Part shown: positions 9,380 to 17,172 of the stretch, piece by piece
Position numbering within the stretch: the first letter of the stretch is position 1
How the letters are laid out: every line of letters begins with the position of its first letter
Source: Microcoleus sp. bin48.metabat.b7b8b9.023
Lineage (GTDB): Bacteria > Cyanobacteriota > Cyanobacteriia > Cyanobacteriales > Microcoleaceae
Assembly (NCBI RefSeq): GCF_013299185.1
Contig: NZ_JAAFKG010000002.1
Location: 127,370 to 191,369 of the forward strand
Direction of reading: 5' to 3'
DNA length: 64,000 bases
Made by a program: the position numbers and the translations under genes
The notes under the pieces: generated by a model
Told to the model about the DNA's origin: nothing
Databases searched by the model: none
What the model saw: the letters and a program-made list of their open reading frames with translations, nothing else

Positions 9380-9515
9380 ATGCCCGATGCCCGATGCCCT
9401 GTTTGCCCGATGCCCAATGCCCAATGCCCAATGCCCAATGCCCGATGCCCAATGCCCGATGCCCGATGCCCGATGCCCTGTTTGCCCAATGCCCAATGCC
9501 CGATGCCCAATTACC
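9380..9515. repeat. Heptamer array (GCCCAAT / GCCCGAT)n
   Basis: About eighteen GCCCAAT/GCCCGAT heptamers, interrupted twice by a GCCCTGTTTGCCC variant. It ends some 15 bases before the Nudix start. The same unit in reverse (GGGCATC/GGGCATT) recurs at 37.79, 40.43 and 61.79 kb. Confidence 0.95.
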
Positions 9516-9528
9516 AATTATCAAATCC

Positions 9529-9969
9529 GTGAATTATAGGAATCCTGCACCTACAGTTGATATTATCATTGAATTGGTCGATCGCCCGCAGCGACCGATC
9601 GTCCTCATAGAACGCCTGCATATTCCCTACGGCTGGGCGATTCCTGGGGGCTTTGTCGATTACGGGGAATCGGTAGAAACGGCGGCTAAGCGCGAAGCTT
9701 TAGAAGAAACAAGTTTGAATGTAGAATTAATCGAGCAATTTTACGTTTATTCCGATCCCAATCGCGACGCGCGGCAACATACAATCAGTATTGTATTCTT
9801 GGCTGCGGCAACGGGCGAACCTCAAGCTGCGGATGATGCTAAAAATTTACAAATTTTTGAATCTTGGCAGATTCCTAGTGAGTTGTGTTTCGATCACAGG
9901 AGTATTTTACGCGATTATTGGCGTTACCGTCATTATGGATTGCGGCCGCGTTTGACAGTTGACAGTTGA
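9529..9969 (+). CDS. Nudix hydrolase
   Basis: From GTG at 9529 ([18 protein letters not shown]...) the 146-residue protein holds a Nudix box, G41-x5-E47-x7-R55-E56-x2-E59-E60, with serine in place of the usual glycine after the last glutamate (EETSL). Nudix enzymes hydrolyse nucleoside diphosphates linked to another moiety; NADH-like, ADP-ribose or nucleotide substrates are all possible. The frame is open back to 9268, but that extension is translated GCCCAAT and TTGTTAT heptamers and is not believed. The last residues (LTVDS) and the TGA stop are encoded by a GACAGTT heptamer array. Confidence 0.88.
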   Translation: MNYRNPAPTVDIIIELVDRPQRPIVLIERLHIPYGWAIPGGFVDYGESVETAAKREALEETSLNVELIEQFYVYSDPNRDARQHTISIVFLAAATGEPQAADDAKNLQIFESWQIPSELCFDHRSILRDYWRYRHYGLRPRLTVDS

Positions 9970-9983
9970 CAGTTGTTACTTGT
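9952..9983. repeat. STRR heptamer array (TTGACAG)n forming the gene end
   Basis: Four copies of the TTGACAG heptamer overlap the last five codons and the stop codon of the Nudix gene. Confidence 0.85.
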
Positions 9984-9989
9984 TACAAA

Positions 9990-10098
9990 AAAGGTTTGTA
10001 GTGCGGACTTCAGTCCGCAGCAGAAAGCGGACTGAAGTCCGCACTACGAACCTTACTTATTTCCCGGTTAATCGGCCGGAGATGACATAAAGAATGCC
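9990..10098. repeat. Palindromic GTAGTGCGGAC repeat with outer element arm
   Basis: Arms GTAGTGCGGACTTCAGTCCG and CGGACTGAAGTCCGCACTAC face each other across CAGCAGAAAG. Downstream lies CGGTTAATCGGCCGGAGATG, which resembles the outer arm seen at 11.66-11.81 and 37.9-38.0 kb. It sits between the Nudix gene and gpsA. Confidence 0.85.
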
Positions 10099-10140
10099 AA
10101 ATGGTTTTCGGTTCAAGCAATTACCAATTACCCATTACCA

Positions 10141-11055
10141 ATGAAAATTCTGACAATATTAGGCGGAGGTGCATGGGGTTGTGCCCTGGCAAATCTGGGA
10201 GGTAAAAAGGGCGATCGGGTAAATTTGTGGTCGCGCCGCAGTTCTTTTAGTCTAGAATCAGTTATAACTGGCGCCGATGTTGTGGTTTCGGCGGTTGCGA
10301 TGAAAGGAGTTGGCGAAACAGTCGATCGCCTGCTTGCCTTAAATCCAAATCCCAGTACAATTATAGTTACTGTCACCAAAGGTTTAGACCCCGCCACGAC
10401 GCGCACTCCGTCTCAAATTTGGCAAAATGCCTTTCCTGACAATCCAATTGTCGTACTTTCGGGCCCCAATCTTTCCGAAGAAATTCAGCAAGGATTACCC
10501 GCTGCGACGGTAGCGGCGAGTTTAGATTTAGCGGCGGCCAAACAAGTGCAGACTATTTATAGTTCGGATATTTTTCGGGTTTATGTCAATCAAGATCCCC
10601 TGGGGACTGAGTTGGGCGGCACTTTGAAGAATGTTTTTGCGATCGCCGCTGGTGTTTGCGATGGTTTACAATTAGGAACTAATGCTAAATCTGCTTTGTT
10701 AACTCGCGCTTTGCCGGAAATGATTCGGGTGGGAGTTCGGTTGGGAGCTCGCGCCGAAACGTTTTACGGTTTGTCTGGTTTGGGAGATTTACTCGCTACT
10801 TGCAATAGTTCTTTGTCGCGCAATTATCGGGTTGGTTTCGGATTGGCGAAAGGCAAGTCTTTGGAGGAAGTTGTGCAGGAATTGCAGAGCACTGCTGAGG
10901 GAGTTAATACTACTAATGTATTGATTGATTTGGCGGATAGGCGCGAGATTGAAGTCCCTGTATCCAGTCAAGTTTACCGTTTGCTAAATGGTGAAATTAC
11001 TCCCGAACAAGCTGTTTTATCACTGATGGAACGTGCTTTGAAACCGGAGAATTAA
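10141..11055 (+). CDS. gpsA: Glycerol-3-phosphate dehydrogenase [NAD(P)+]
   Basis: The 304-residue enzyme reduces dihydroxyacetone phosphate to sn-glycerol-3-phosphate for membrane lipid synthesis. It shows the Rossmann loop ILGGGAWGCALANLG (residues 6-20), IVTVTKGLD (Lys80), LSGPNLSEEI, and the catalytic segment GGTLKNVFAIAAG (Lys163), then GLSGLGDLLATC. It is about 25 residues shorter than most GpsA proteins. The segment between strand 2 (VNLWSRR) and GADVVVSAV, where others carry an LPG-I-x-L-P stretch, is missing. ATG at 10141 is preceded by an ATTACCAATTACCCATTACCA run without a clear ribosome site. Confidence 0.93.
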   Translation: MKILTILGGGAWGCALANLGGKKGDRVNLWSRRSSFSLESVITGADVVVSAVAMKGVGETVDRLLALNPNPSTIIVTVTKGLDPATTRTPSQIWQNAFPDNPIVVLSGPNLSEEIQQGLPAATVAASLDLAAAKQVQTIYSSDIFRVYVNQDPLGTELGGTLKNVFAIAAGVCDGLQLGTNAKSALLTRALPEMIRVGVRLGARAETFYGLSGLGDLLATCNSSLSRNYRVGFGLAKGKSLEEVVQELQSTAEGVNTTNVLIDLADRREIEVPVSSQVYRLLNGEITPEQAVLSLMERALKPEN

Positions 11056-11155
11056 GAACCGTACAGGTGGCGATTAGCGAAAATTTATCAAATGCGATCG
11101 CAATCTAGAGTCTAGTACAACTAGCACCAAATAATGCACTTGCCTTCTTGAAACA

Positions 11156-11575
11156 ATGGTTAAAATACCCAATTGGTTAATCTATGCACTCATTTGTTCG
11201 CTATTATACGGTATTTGGGGATTTTTTGGGAAGTTAGCGACTAAATATATTGACTACAAAACAGTTTTTGTTTATGAAACAATCGGCGCTATTTTAACTA
11301 CAGTATTCATTCTTGCCAACAGTAAAAACTTGAGCCTTGAGGGAAATATTGCAGGAATCCTATCTGCTTTATTAATCGGTGTTTGCGGAACTGTGGCATC
11401 TGTGATTTTTCTGAGATCCATTGAAAGCGGGCCAGTTATCAGCGTCATCAGCATTACATCCCTTTACCCACTAATTACTGTATTTCTATCATATTTCTTT
11501 CTGAAAGAACCAATTACAATCCCGCAAATTATTGCTCTTGTGCTAGCCATAGTTTCAGTTATACTTGCGTCTTAG
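11156..11575 (+). CDS. EamA-type (DMT superfamily) small membrane protein
   Basis: A 139-residue protein of about five membrane helices, beginning IPNWLIYALICSLLYGIWGF and ending IPQIIALVLAIVSVILAS. It corresponds to one EamA half, whereas classical members have two such halves in about 300 residues, so it probably works as a dimer. The motif ITSLYPLITVFLSYFFLKEP is typical of the fourth and fifth helices of the family. The transported solute is unknown. It follows gpsA by 100 bases on the same strand. Confidence 0.85.
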   Translation: MVKIPNWLIYALICSLLYGIWGFFGKLATKYIDYKTVFVYETIGAILTTVFILANSKNLSLEGNIAGILSALLIGVCGTVASVIFLRSIESGPVISVISITSLYPLITVFLSYFFLKEPITIPQIIALVLAIVSVILAS

Positions 11576-11654
11576 TTGAAATACATCCCCTTTGTCAATT
11601 TTTCATTGAGGGGGAAACCGGGTTTTTGCGATAAATATTGCATCAAAACACTTA

Positions 11655-11812
11655 ATCATATCATATCCGGTCGATTACCATAACAAAAATGGTTTGTAGT
11701 GCGGACTTCAGTCCGCAGCTTTTTGCGGACTGAAGTCCGCACTACGAACTAATACGAACTAATCTTATTGCGGTTAATCTATCGGACACAATATCATGGA
11801 ACAACCCGGTTT
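11655..11812. repeat. Nested palindromic element (outer GTCCGGTCGATT arms, inner GTAGTGCGGAC palindrome)
   Basis: The inner palindrome (about 11693-11748) is flanked by CATATCCGGTCGATTACCAT on the left and by CTTATTGCGGTTAATCTATC then GGACACAATATC on the right. The outer flanks are themselves inverted with respect to each other. The same nesting is seen at 37.89-38.02 kb. Confidence 0.75.
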
Positions 11813-11853
11813 CTTTGGTATCTTATATTTCGCGTTTCTGCGTTACCTAATTG

Positions 11854-12159
11854 TTACTTACCGCCGTAATAAAAGGCAACTTCTTTGTCTTTTAGCGGTG
11901 CGAAGTCAGCAGCAATTAACATTGGATCGAGTTCTGCTTGAGACAAGTGTTTGACTCCAATGCGGACAATGCGCGATCGCATGGTGTTCGACACGCCGCT
12001 GCGCTGTCTCCCGGCTTCTAATCCCATTACTTTCTCGTACAGGTCTAATTTTGCTTTCGGAATCGCAGTGCCGTCAAAATCGATTCCTGAGGCGATCGCC
12101 ACATCGATCGCATCTGCACCAGTTGTAGATTGAGCGGCTGAGTTTGTTTCTGAAGACAT
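11854..12159 (-). CDS. Small conserved cyanobacterial protein, probably DUF4090 family
   Basis: A 101-residue soluble protein with a serine/threonine-rich head and then ADAIDVAIASGIDFDGTAIP, a central GLEAGRQRSGVSNTMRSRIV and the end LKDKEVAFYYGGK. This pattern matches my memory of a short cyanobacteria-restricted family (DUF4090), whose function is unknown. No membrane segment or metal site is visible. It stands alone on the minus strand, 56 bases upstream of the dehydratase gene's stop end (both on the minus strand), so the dehydratase could be transcribed with it or follow it. Family assignment is tentative; that it is a gene is likely. Confidence 0.75.
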   Translation of the reverse strand: MSSETNSAAQSTTGADAIDVAIASGIDFDGTAIPKAKLDLYEKVMGLEAGRQRSGVSNTMRSRIVRIGVKHLSQAELDPMLIAADFAPLKDKEVAFYYGGK

Positions 12160-12215
12160 TGTGCTGTGATATCAAAGTTTGTTGTGGGAGCATCTTACCA
12201 GAGAACTATCCCCAT

Positions 12216-13199
12216 CTAAGCAAAAAAGCGATCGACCTCTCTAATATCCACATTTCCACCGCTGACAATCACGCCAACTCTCTTATTTTCAGCTTTCACA
12301 ACTCCTGACAGCAAAGCCGCCGCAGCTAACACTCCCGTCGGTTCAACAACAATCTTCATCCGCTCCCACATAAAAAACATTGTATTGCGAATTTGCGCTT
12401 CCGAAACTGTTGCCATATCGTCCACATAATGCAGTACCAAAGGAAAAGTCAATTTCCCCAAAGACGGGGTGCGCGCACCGTCAGCAATAGTATCCGGGTT
12501 GCTAACAGTTTGCAGCGTTTTGGTGCGGAACGATCGCACGGCATCATCTGCTTGCTCGGGTTCCACCCCTATGACTGTACACTTCGGAGACAAAGTTTTA
12601 GCTGCGATCGCACATCCCGACAATAAACCTCCACCGCCGCAGCAAACCAGCAGCAAATCCAACTCCCCAACTTCTGCGATCAATTCCAGCGCCGCCGTAC
12701 CTTGTCCCGCGATCACTCGCGCGTCATCATAAGGAGGAATAATTGTCAAGTGTCGTTCCCTGGCAATTTGGGCGGTGAGCTCTTCGCGGGAAACTTGAGT
12801 GCGATCGTACAAAACAATTTCGGCACCATAGCCGCGAGTCGCTTCCTGCTTGACTTTGGGCGCATCTGCCGGCATTACCACAGTAGCGCGAATTGACAGC
12901 AACTGTGCGGCAAGGGCGATCGCCTGCGCGTGATTTCCCGAAGAAAAAGTCACTACTCCGTTGTGTTTTTGGGCTTCCGATAGCTGCATCAAAGCATTGC
13001 AAGCACCCCGAAATTTAAACGAGCCCGTCCGCTGAAAGTTCTCGCACTTGAAAAATACCTGAGAATTTGTCCGTTTGTTGAAAGTTGTCGAAGTCAGCAC
13101 CGGTGTCTTGAAAGCTTTGCCCTGCAAGCGCTTTGCCGCCGCCTCCACATCAGCAAAACAGACTTGCAAAGCATTTTTATCGGTAAAGTTGGCTGTCAT
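12216..13199 (-). CDS. Threonine/serine dehydratase (fold-type II PLP enzyme)
   Basis: The 327-residue enzyme has the PLP lysine in GSFKFRGACNAL (Lys62), the phosphate-binding glycine loop CCGGGGLLSG (about 187-195) and SSGNHAQ at 87-93. It lacks the C-terminal regulatory ACT domain of biosynthetic IlvA. That places it with catabolic threonine dehydratases, serine racemases and 3-hydroxyaspartate ammonia-lyases. The reaction is loss of ammonia from a hydroxy-amino acid, or racemisation of serine; sequence alone does not decide. Its ATG at 13199 lies next to a divergent spacer with the phnD-like gene. Confidence 0.9.
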   Translation of the reverse strand: MTANFTDKNALQVCFADVEAAAKRLQGKAFKTPVLTSTTFNKRTNSQVFFKCENFQRTGSFKFRGACNALMQLSEAQKHNGVVTFSSGNHAQAIALAAQLLSIRATVVMPADAPKVKQEATRGYGAEIVLYDRTQVSREELTAQIARERHLTIIPPYDDARVIAGQGTAALELIAEVGELDLLLVCCGGGGLLSGCAIAAKTLSPKCTVIGVEPEQADDAVRSFRTKTLQTVSNPDTIADGARTPSLGKLTFPLVLHYVDDMATVSEAQIRNTMFFMWERMKIVVEPTGVLAAAALLSGVVKAENKRVGVIVSGGNVDIREVDRFFA

Positions 13200-13393
13200 A
13201 TTGTTTCTGCCTGGGGTGCTTGGGCGGGATTATATCATATATAGCGTCAAAGCTTAATCAATTTTGATGATATGACATATCGGAAATTATTATCTATTGA
13301 CTATTGCAACTAATTACCAAAAGCGTTGTAGGATAACATCAAGGTTATTGCAATAGATTATCAAAAAGTTGCGGTTGTGCAGGAGAGGAATTA

Positions 13394-14368
13394 ATGAATG
13401 CAAAGTTTAAAGTGCTAGCAAGCGCTAGCGCAGGATTGTTGCTGCTAGCGGGTTTGACAGCGAATGCAATGGGAATTGGGCAGAAGGCGATCGCGCAAAC
13501 AACCCCAAAGGGCGATCTAGATTTAACAGCACAAGCAGCTATAAGTCGCATTAGGATCGTATTTGCCAACCGCAGAGATGCTACAGACTTGCAAAACAAA
13601 GCCAATCAAGTAGCTGCAATACTCTCAAAAGAAATCGGAATGCCCGTGGAAGCAGTCATCGGCGACGAAACCGCCGCTGTAGAAGCATTGAGGGCGAATA
13701 GGGCAGATGTCGCATTTGTAGCAGGGCGCGCGGCATTAAAAGCAGAACAATTAGCCAAAGCGCGGATGTATTTAGCAGAAGTTCGCAGTGATTATTCCGG
13801 CGGAAATACCTACGATTCTGTGTTTGTAGTGCGGCAAGATAGTCCGCTGCGCCCGAAAGGTTCAGCAAAGCAAACCCTCGAACAATTGAAGGGTAAAAAA
13901 ATGGCTTTCACATCTCGAACTTCCGGTTCAGGATTTATTTTCCCAGTCTCAGAATTAGTAGGTCAAGGATTAGTCTCAGGCCCGGATAGACTGGAAAATT
14001 TCTTTGGAAATGTTACCTACGGCGACGGTTACGGGAGCGCTTTGCAATCAGTTTTAAGAGGTCAAGCAGAAGTCGCAGCCGTCTCGGAATACGCTTTACT
14101 ACCGCCTTGGATTACAGCAGAAGAAGGCAAGAAATTGCGAGTTTTGCAGCAGATACCAGGAGTTCCAGCCCACGGAATTGTAATTGACGATAGCATTCCG
14201 GCACCAATGCGAGAAAAACTCATCAATGCTTTCATGAAAATGAACGAACCTGCAAACAATCAATTGTTCCGCAGCTTGTACAATTCCCAAAAATTGGTAA
14301 AAGTCGATCATGCTAGCCATTTAGCAAGCTTGCGCCAAGCTTTGGTGCGTGCTAAACTCGAACCGTAA
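13394..14368 (+). CDS. phnD: Phosphonate/phosphite-type ABC transporter, periplasmic binding protein
   Basis: The 324-residue protein has a signal peptide (KVLASASAGLLLLAGLTANA). The PhnD/PtxB fold follows: IRIVFANRRDATDLQNKANQ, GDETAAVEALRANRADVAF, the SGSGFIFPVSEL anion-binding turn, and AAVSEYALLPPWI. Relatives bind phosphonates, phosphite or phosphate. Which one cannot be told here, as no C-P lyase or phosphite dehydrogenase gene is in the window. AGGAGAGG lies about nine bases before the ATG. The ATPase and permease genes follow, but a repeat array of about 650 bases separates them from this gene. Confidence 0.88.
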   Translation: MNAKFKVLASASAGLLLLAGLTANAMGIGQKAIAQTTPKGDLDLTAQAAISRIRIVFANRRDATDLQNKANQVAAILSKEIGMPVEAVIGDETAAVEALRANRADVAFVAGRAALKAEQLAKARMYLAEVRSDYSGGNTYDSVFVVRQDSPLRPKGSAKQTLEQLKGKKMAFTSRTSGSGFIFPVSELVGQGLVSGPDRLENFFGNVTYGDGYGSALQSVLRGQAEVAAVSEYALLPPWITAEEGKKLRVLQQIPGVPAHGIVIDDSIPAPMREKLINAFMKMNEPANNQLFRSLYNSQKLVKVDHASHLASLRQALVRAKLEP

Positions 14369-15060
14369 AATCAAGGTTCGTAGTGAGGACTTCAGTCCGC
14401 ATAAATATCAGACGACTAAATTTATCACGTAAAATCAAGGTTCGTAGTGAGGACTTTAGTCCGCAGAAAAGCCGGACAAAAATCCTCACATCGTAAAACA
14501 AAGGTTCGTAGTGAGGACTTTAGTCCGCAGAAAAAAGAAGGACAAAAATCCTCACATCGTAAAACAAAGGTTCGTAGTGAGGACTTTAGTCCGCAGAAAA
14601 GCCGGACAAAAATCCTCACACCGTAAAACAAAGGTTCGTAGTGAGGACTTTAGTCCGCAGAAAAAAGAAGGACAAAAATCCTCACATCGTAAAACAAAGG
14701 TTCGTAGTGAGGACTTTAGTCCGCAGAAAAGCCGGACAAAAATCCTCACACCGTAAAACAAAGGTTCGTAGTGAGGACTTCAGTCCGCAGAAAAAAGAAG
14801 GACAAAAATCCTCACATCGTAAAACAAAGGTTCGTAGTGAGGACTTTAGTCCGCAGAAAAAAGAAGGACAAAAATCCTCACATCGTAAAACAAAGGTTCG
14901 TAGTGAGGACTTTAGTCCGCAGAAAAAAGAAGGACTAAAGTCCTCACTACAAACCTATTTTATTGTTGGTAGTCAGGAAGTTCGTCCGCAGAAAAAAGCA
15001 GGACTAAAGTCCTCACTACGAACCTATTTTATTGTAGGTGGTCGCTATGACATTGTTTGA
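14369..15060. repeat. Tandem array of ~65-bp units (GTTCGTAGTGAGGACT family)
   Basis: Ten units begin GGTTCGTAGTGAGGACT at about 14375, 14439, 14503, 14569, 14633, 14699, 14763, 14829, 14895 and a degenerate one at 14965. Periods alternate between 64 and 66, because units carry either AAAAGCCGGAC or AAAAAAGAAGGAC in the middle. Each unit contains an inverted partner (GTCCTCACT or AATCCTCAC). The long open frames read across it on both strands arise from the near-multiple-of-three period and are not believed. Confidence 0.95.
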
Positions 15061-15086
15061 GCCAAATTTGTTAACAAATAATTCCT

Positions 15087-15827
15087 ATGACTATCGAATG
15101 TAGCAAGTTAGAAACAGCTTATTCAACCTCGCTCAAACGCCCGATTTTGAACGGAATTGATTGCAAAATTAAGCAGGGCGAATTTGTAGCACTTCTTGGT
15201 TTAAACGGTGCCGGAAAATCTACTCTTTTACGTTCTTTTGTCGGATTAGTTCCCGTCAAAAGCGGAGAAATTCGGATTAACGATAATGCGATCACTTCGC
15301 ACACCTTGAGGCGAATTCGGCGCGATATTGGCTTGATTTTTCAAGGTGGCGGATTGATTAAACAGCTACCTGCGATCGACAATGTGCTGTGTGGTTGCTT
15401 GGGAGGATTGAATACTTGGGAGACTCTGTGGGGTTTTCCAAAGCAAAAGCGCGATCGAGCTTTTGACCTACTCGCAGACTTCGGACTCATAGACCTAGCA
15501 TACCAAAAAACCGGACTGCTAAGCGGCGGACAACAGCAAAAAGTCGCCATCGCCCGCGCCTTAATCCAATCACCGCAGATTTTACTCGCAGACGAGCCCA
15601 CCACCGGATTAGACGTAATCGCAGCCCAACAAGTAATGGAAATTCTGGCGAAGCTGCACCGAGAACAAGGCATGACCGTAGTTGTAGTATTGCACGACTT
15701 AGGAATGGCAAGCAGATATCCAGAAAGAGCGATCGTCCTAGATGCCGGTCAGATAGTCTATGATGGCAAATGTCAAAACCTGTCAGAAAAATTTAGCAAA
15801 TCAACACATCCCAAACTAGCAGTGTGA
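15087..15827 (+). CDS. phnC: Phosphonate/phosphite-type ABC transporter, ATP-binding protein
   Basis: The 246-residue ABC ATPase has Walker A GLNGAGKST (38-46), the signature LSGGQQQK (145-152), Walker B ILLADE (165-170) and the switch histidine VLHD (His203). The start (IECSKLETAYSTSLKRPILNG) is normal for PhnC/PtxA proteins. It powers import with the PhnE-like permease encoded 112 bases downstream and the binding protein encoded upstream of the repeat array. The intervening array makes a separate promoter, or read-through regulation, plausible. Confidence 0.9.
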   Translation: MTIECSKLETAYSTSLKRPILNGIDCKIKQGEFVALLGLNGAGKSTLLRSFVGLVPVKSGEIRINDNAITSHTLRRIRRDIGLIFQGGGLIKQLPAIDNVLCGCLGGLNTWETLWGFPKQKRDRAFDLLADFGLIDLAYQKTGLLSGGQQQKVAIARALIQSPQILLADEPTTGLDVIAAQQVMEILAKLHREQGMTVVVVLHDLGMASRYPERAIVLDAGQIVYDGKCQNLSEKFSKSTHPKLAV

Positions 15828-15839
15828 ACTCCCCTCTTC

Positions 15840-15880
15840 TCCCCTCTTCCTCTGTGTTCTCTGCGCCCTCTGCGGTTCAC
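15840..15880. repeat. Dispersed repeat CTCT-N-TGTG..CTCTGCG..CTCTGCGGTT
   Basis: CCTCTTCCTCTGTGTTCTCT followed by GCGCCCTCTGCGGTT is one copy of a dispersed sequence. It recurs inverted at about 49126 and in direct orientation at 54.35, 54.60 and 54.84 kb. Confidence 0.75.
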
Positions 15881-15939
15881 AAAAAAGCCCCTTCATCAAA
15901 CAAAAAAATAGCCGTACATAAATCTCAAAACCAACTGAA

Positions 15940-16734
15940 ATGATCGAAAAAAAATCAACTAACTTCTCAAAAAATTATAGCTTGATTAAAACCCCAGGTA
16001 TTACAACAATCTTAATTGTAATTTACGGTTGGGCCTTGCAGGGATTAGAAATAGATGCCACAACATTGGCTAGCAGTTGGCCATACATGACAGATTTTAT
16101 GTCCCGCTTGTGGCCGCCAAATCTCGAAATTATCGACGTAGCAATTAACGCCTTAATCGAAACAGTTCAAATGTCGCTGTGGGGAACCACAATCGGCGCG
16201 ATTCTTTCCGTACCGATTGCGATTTGTAGCGCCCACAATATAGCACCAAAGTGGTTGCAGTGGCTAGCTAATTTATTGCAAAATGCGGTGCGATCCGTTC
16301 CTTCAATTGTCCTGGGATTGCTGTTTGTATCCGCGACTGGTTTGGGCGCGCCGGCTGGTACTTTGGCTTTGGGAATTTATACAATAGGTTATCTTGCTAA
16401 ATTTTATCAGGAGGCGATCGAGTCTGTGGAAGCGCGATCGATCGAATCGTTGCAAGTAGGAGGCGCATCTTGGCTGCAAGTTGCCCAATACGGCATTTTC
16501 CCGCAAGTGTTGCCGCTAGCCCTGGGCTACACGCTGTGGATGTTTGAATACAACATCCGGGCGGCTTCGGTGTTGGGTGTTGTGGGCGCCGGCGGAATTG
16601 GTTTTGAATTAGTCAATTATATTCGAGCTTTTGAATACAACAAAGCCACTACCATGATGTTAGTGCTGTTAGTTGTCGTGACTGCGATCGATGTAATTAG
16701 CAGCAAATGGCGGCAGCGGTTGGAAACGAGGTAA
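15940..16734 (+). CDS. phnE: Phosphonate/phosphite-type ABC transporter, permease
   Basis: The 264-residue inner-membrane permease has about six helices. The EAA-type loop that contacts the ATPase is seen as YQEAIESVEARSIESLQVGG followed by ASWLQVAQYGIFPQVLP. The segment YNIRAASVLGVVGAGGIGFE is characteristic of PhnE proteins. It completes a three-gene importer with phnD and phnC. The ATG at 15940 is preceded by AAAACCAACTGAA without a strong ribosome site. Confidence 0.9.
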   Translation: MIEKKSTNFSKNYSLIKTPGITTILIVIYGWALQGLEIDATTLASSWPYMTDFMSRLWPPNLEIIDVAINALIETVQMSLWGTTIGAILSVPIAICSAHNIAPKWLQWLANLLQNAVRSVPSIVLGLLFVSATGLGAPAGTLALGIYTIGYLAKFYQEAIESVEARSIESLQVGGASWLQVAQYGIFPQVLPLALGYTLWMFEYNIRAASVLGVVGAGGIGFELVNYIRAFEYNKATTMMLVLLVVVTAIDVISSKWRQRLETR

Positions 16735-17172
16735 TGGAGACGGCAGTTGAAGTCTTCCGTAGGGTGTGTCGCCCTCAAAAAACTCTGAATCCACACAGAC
16801 AATCTCATAGCGACGCACCGACACCGTTCCAGAATTCTTGTCAAGAAACCCCAAAAATATATTGTAACGGAAACGGCGGTTGAAACCGCGTCTACACAGA
16901 CGAAACCCACCTCCGTGGGTTGAAGAGTTAATTTTCTAATAGTCGATCGCACAAATCCCCAAAAAGGCGATCGCGCGATCGTATCCACCATCAACAACAC
17001 CGCAAAAAAAGACAGGGTAGTGCCATTTCCCTAGCCAAAACAAAGCCGCTAAATTGTTTGAAAATCAACAACAAAATAAGGACACAGCATTGCCGTGTCC
17101 TTATCTTGTTGGGATACAGCAATGCTGTATCCCCGTGCATACCCTTGATATTCAGATTAGAATTCTTGCCGT
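16735..17172. other. Spacer with several dispersed repeats
   Basis: A gene-free spacer between convergent phnE and the RTX gene. It holds GGCGGTTGAA-type repeats at about 16739-16760 and 16868-16925 (ACGGCGGTTGAAACCGCGTC and a CCCACCTCCGTGGG hairpin), and an interrupted GTAGGGTG..CGACGCACC repeat at 16757-16820. Two hairpins lie at 17080-17133: GGACAC..GTGTCC, and GGATACAGCA-A-TGCTGTATCC with a ten-base perfect stem. The hairpins could limit transcription from either side. Confidence 0.65.

Noticed and set aside
9268-9528. N-terminal extension of the Nudix frame rich in Cys/Pro/Met
   Set aside because: It is translated heptamer repeat (TTGTTAT and GCCCAAT). The conserved domain starts after GTG at 9529.
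14425-15060. Several overlapping open frames on both strands with repeated RTLVRRK or GVRIFV peptides
   Set aside because: They arise from the 64/66-bp tandem array and have no independent support.
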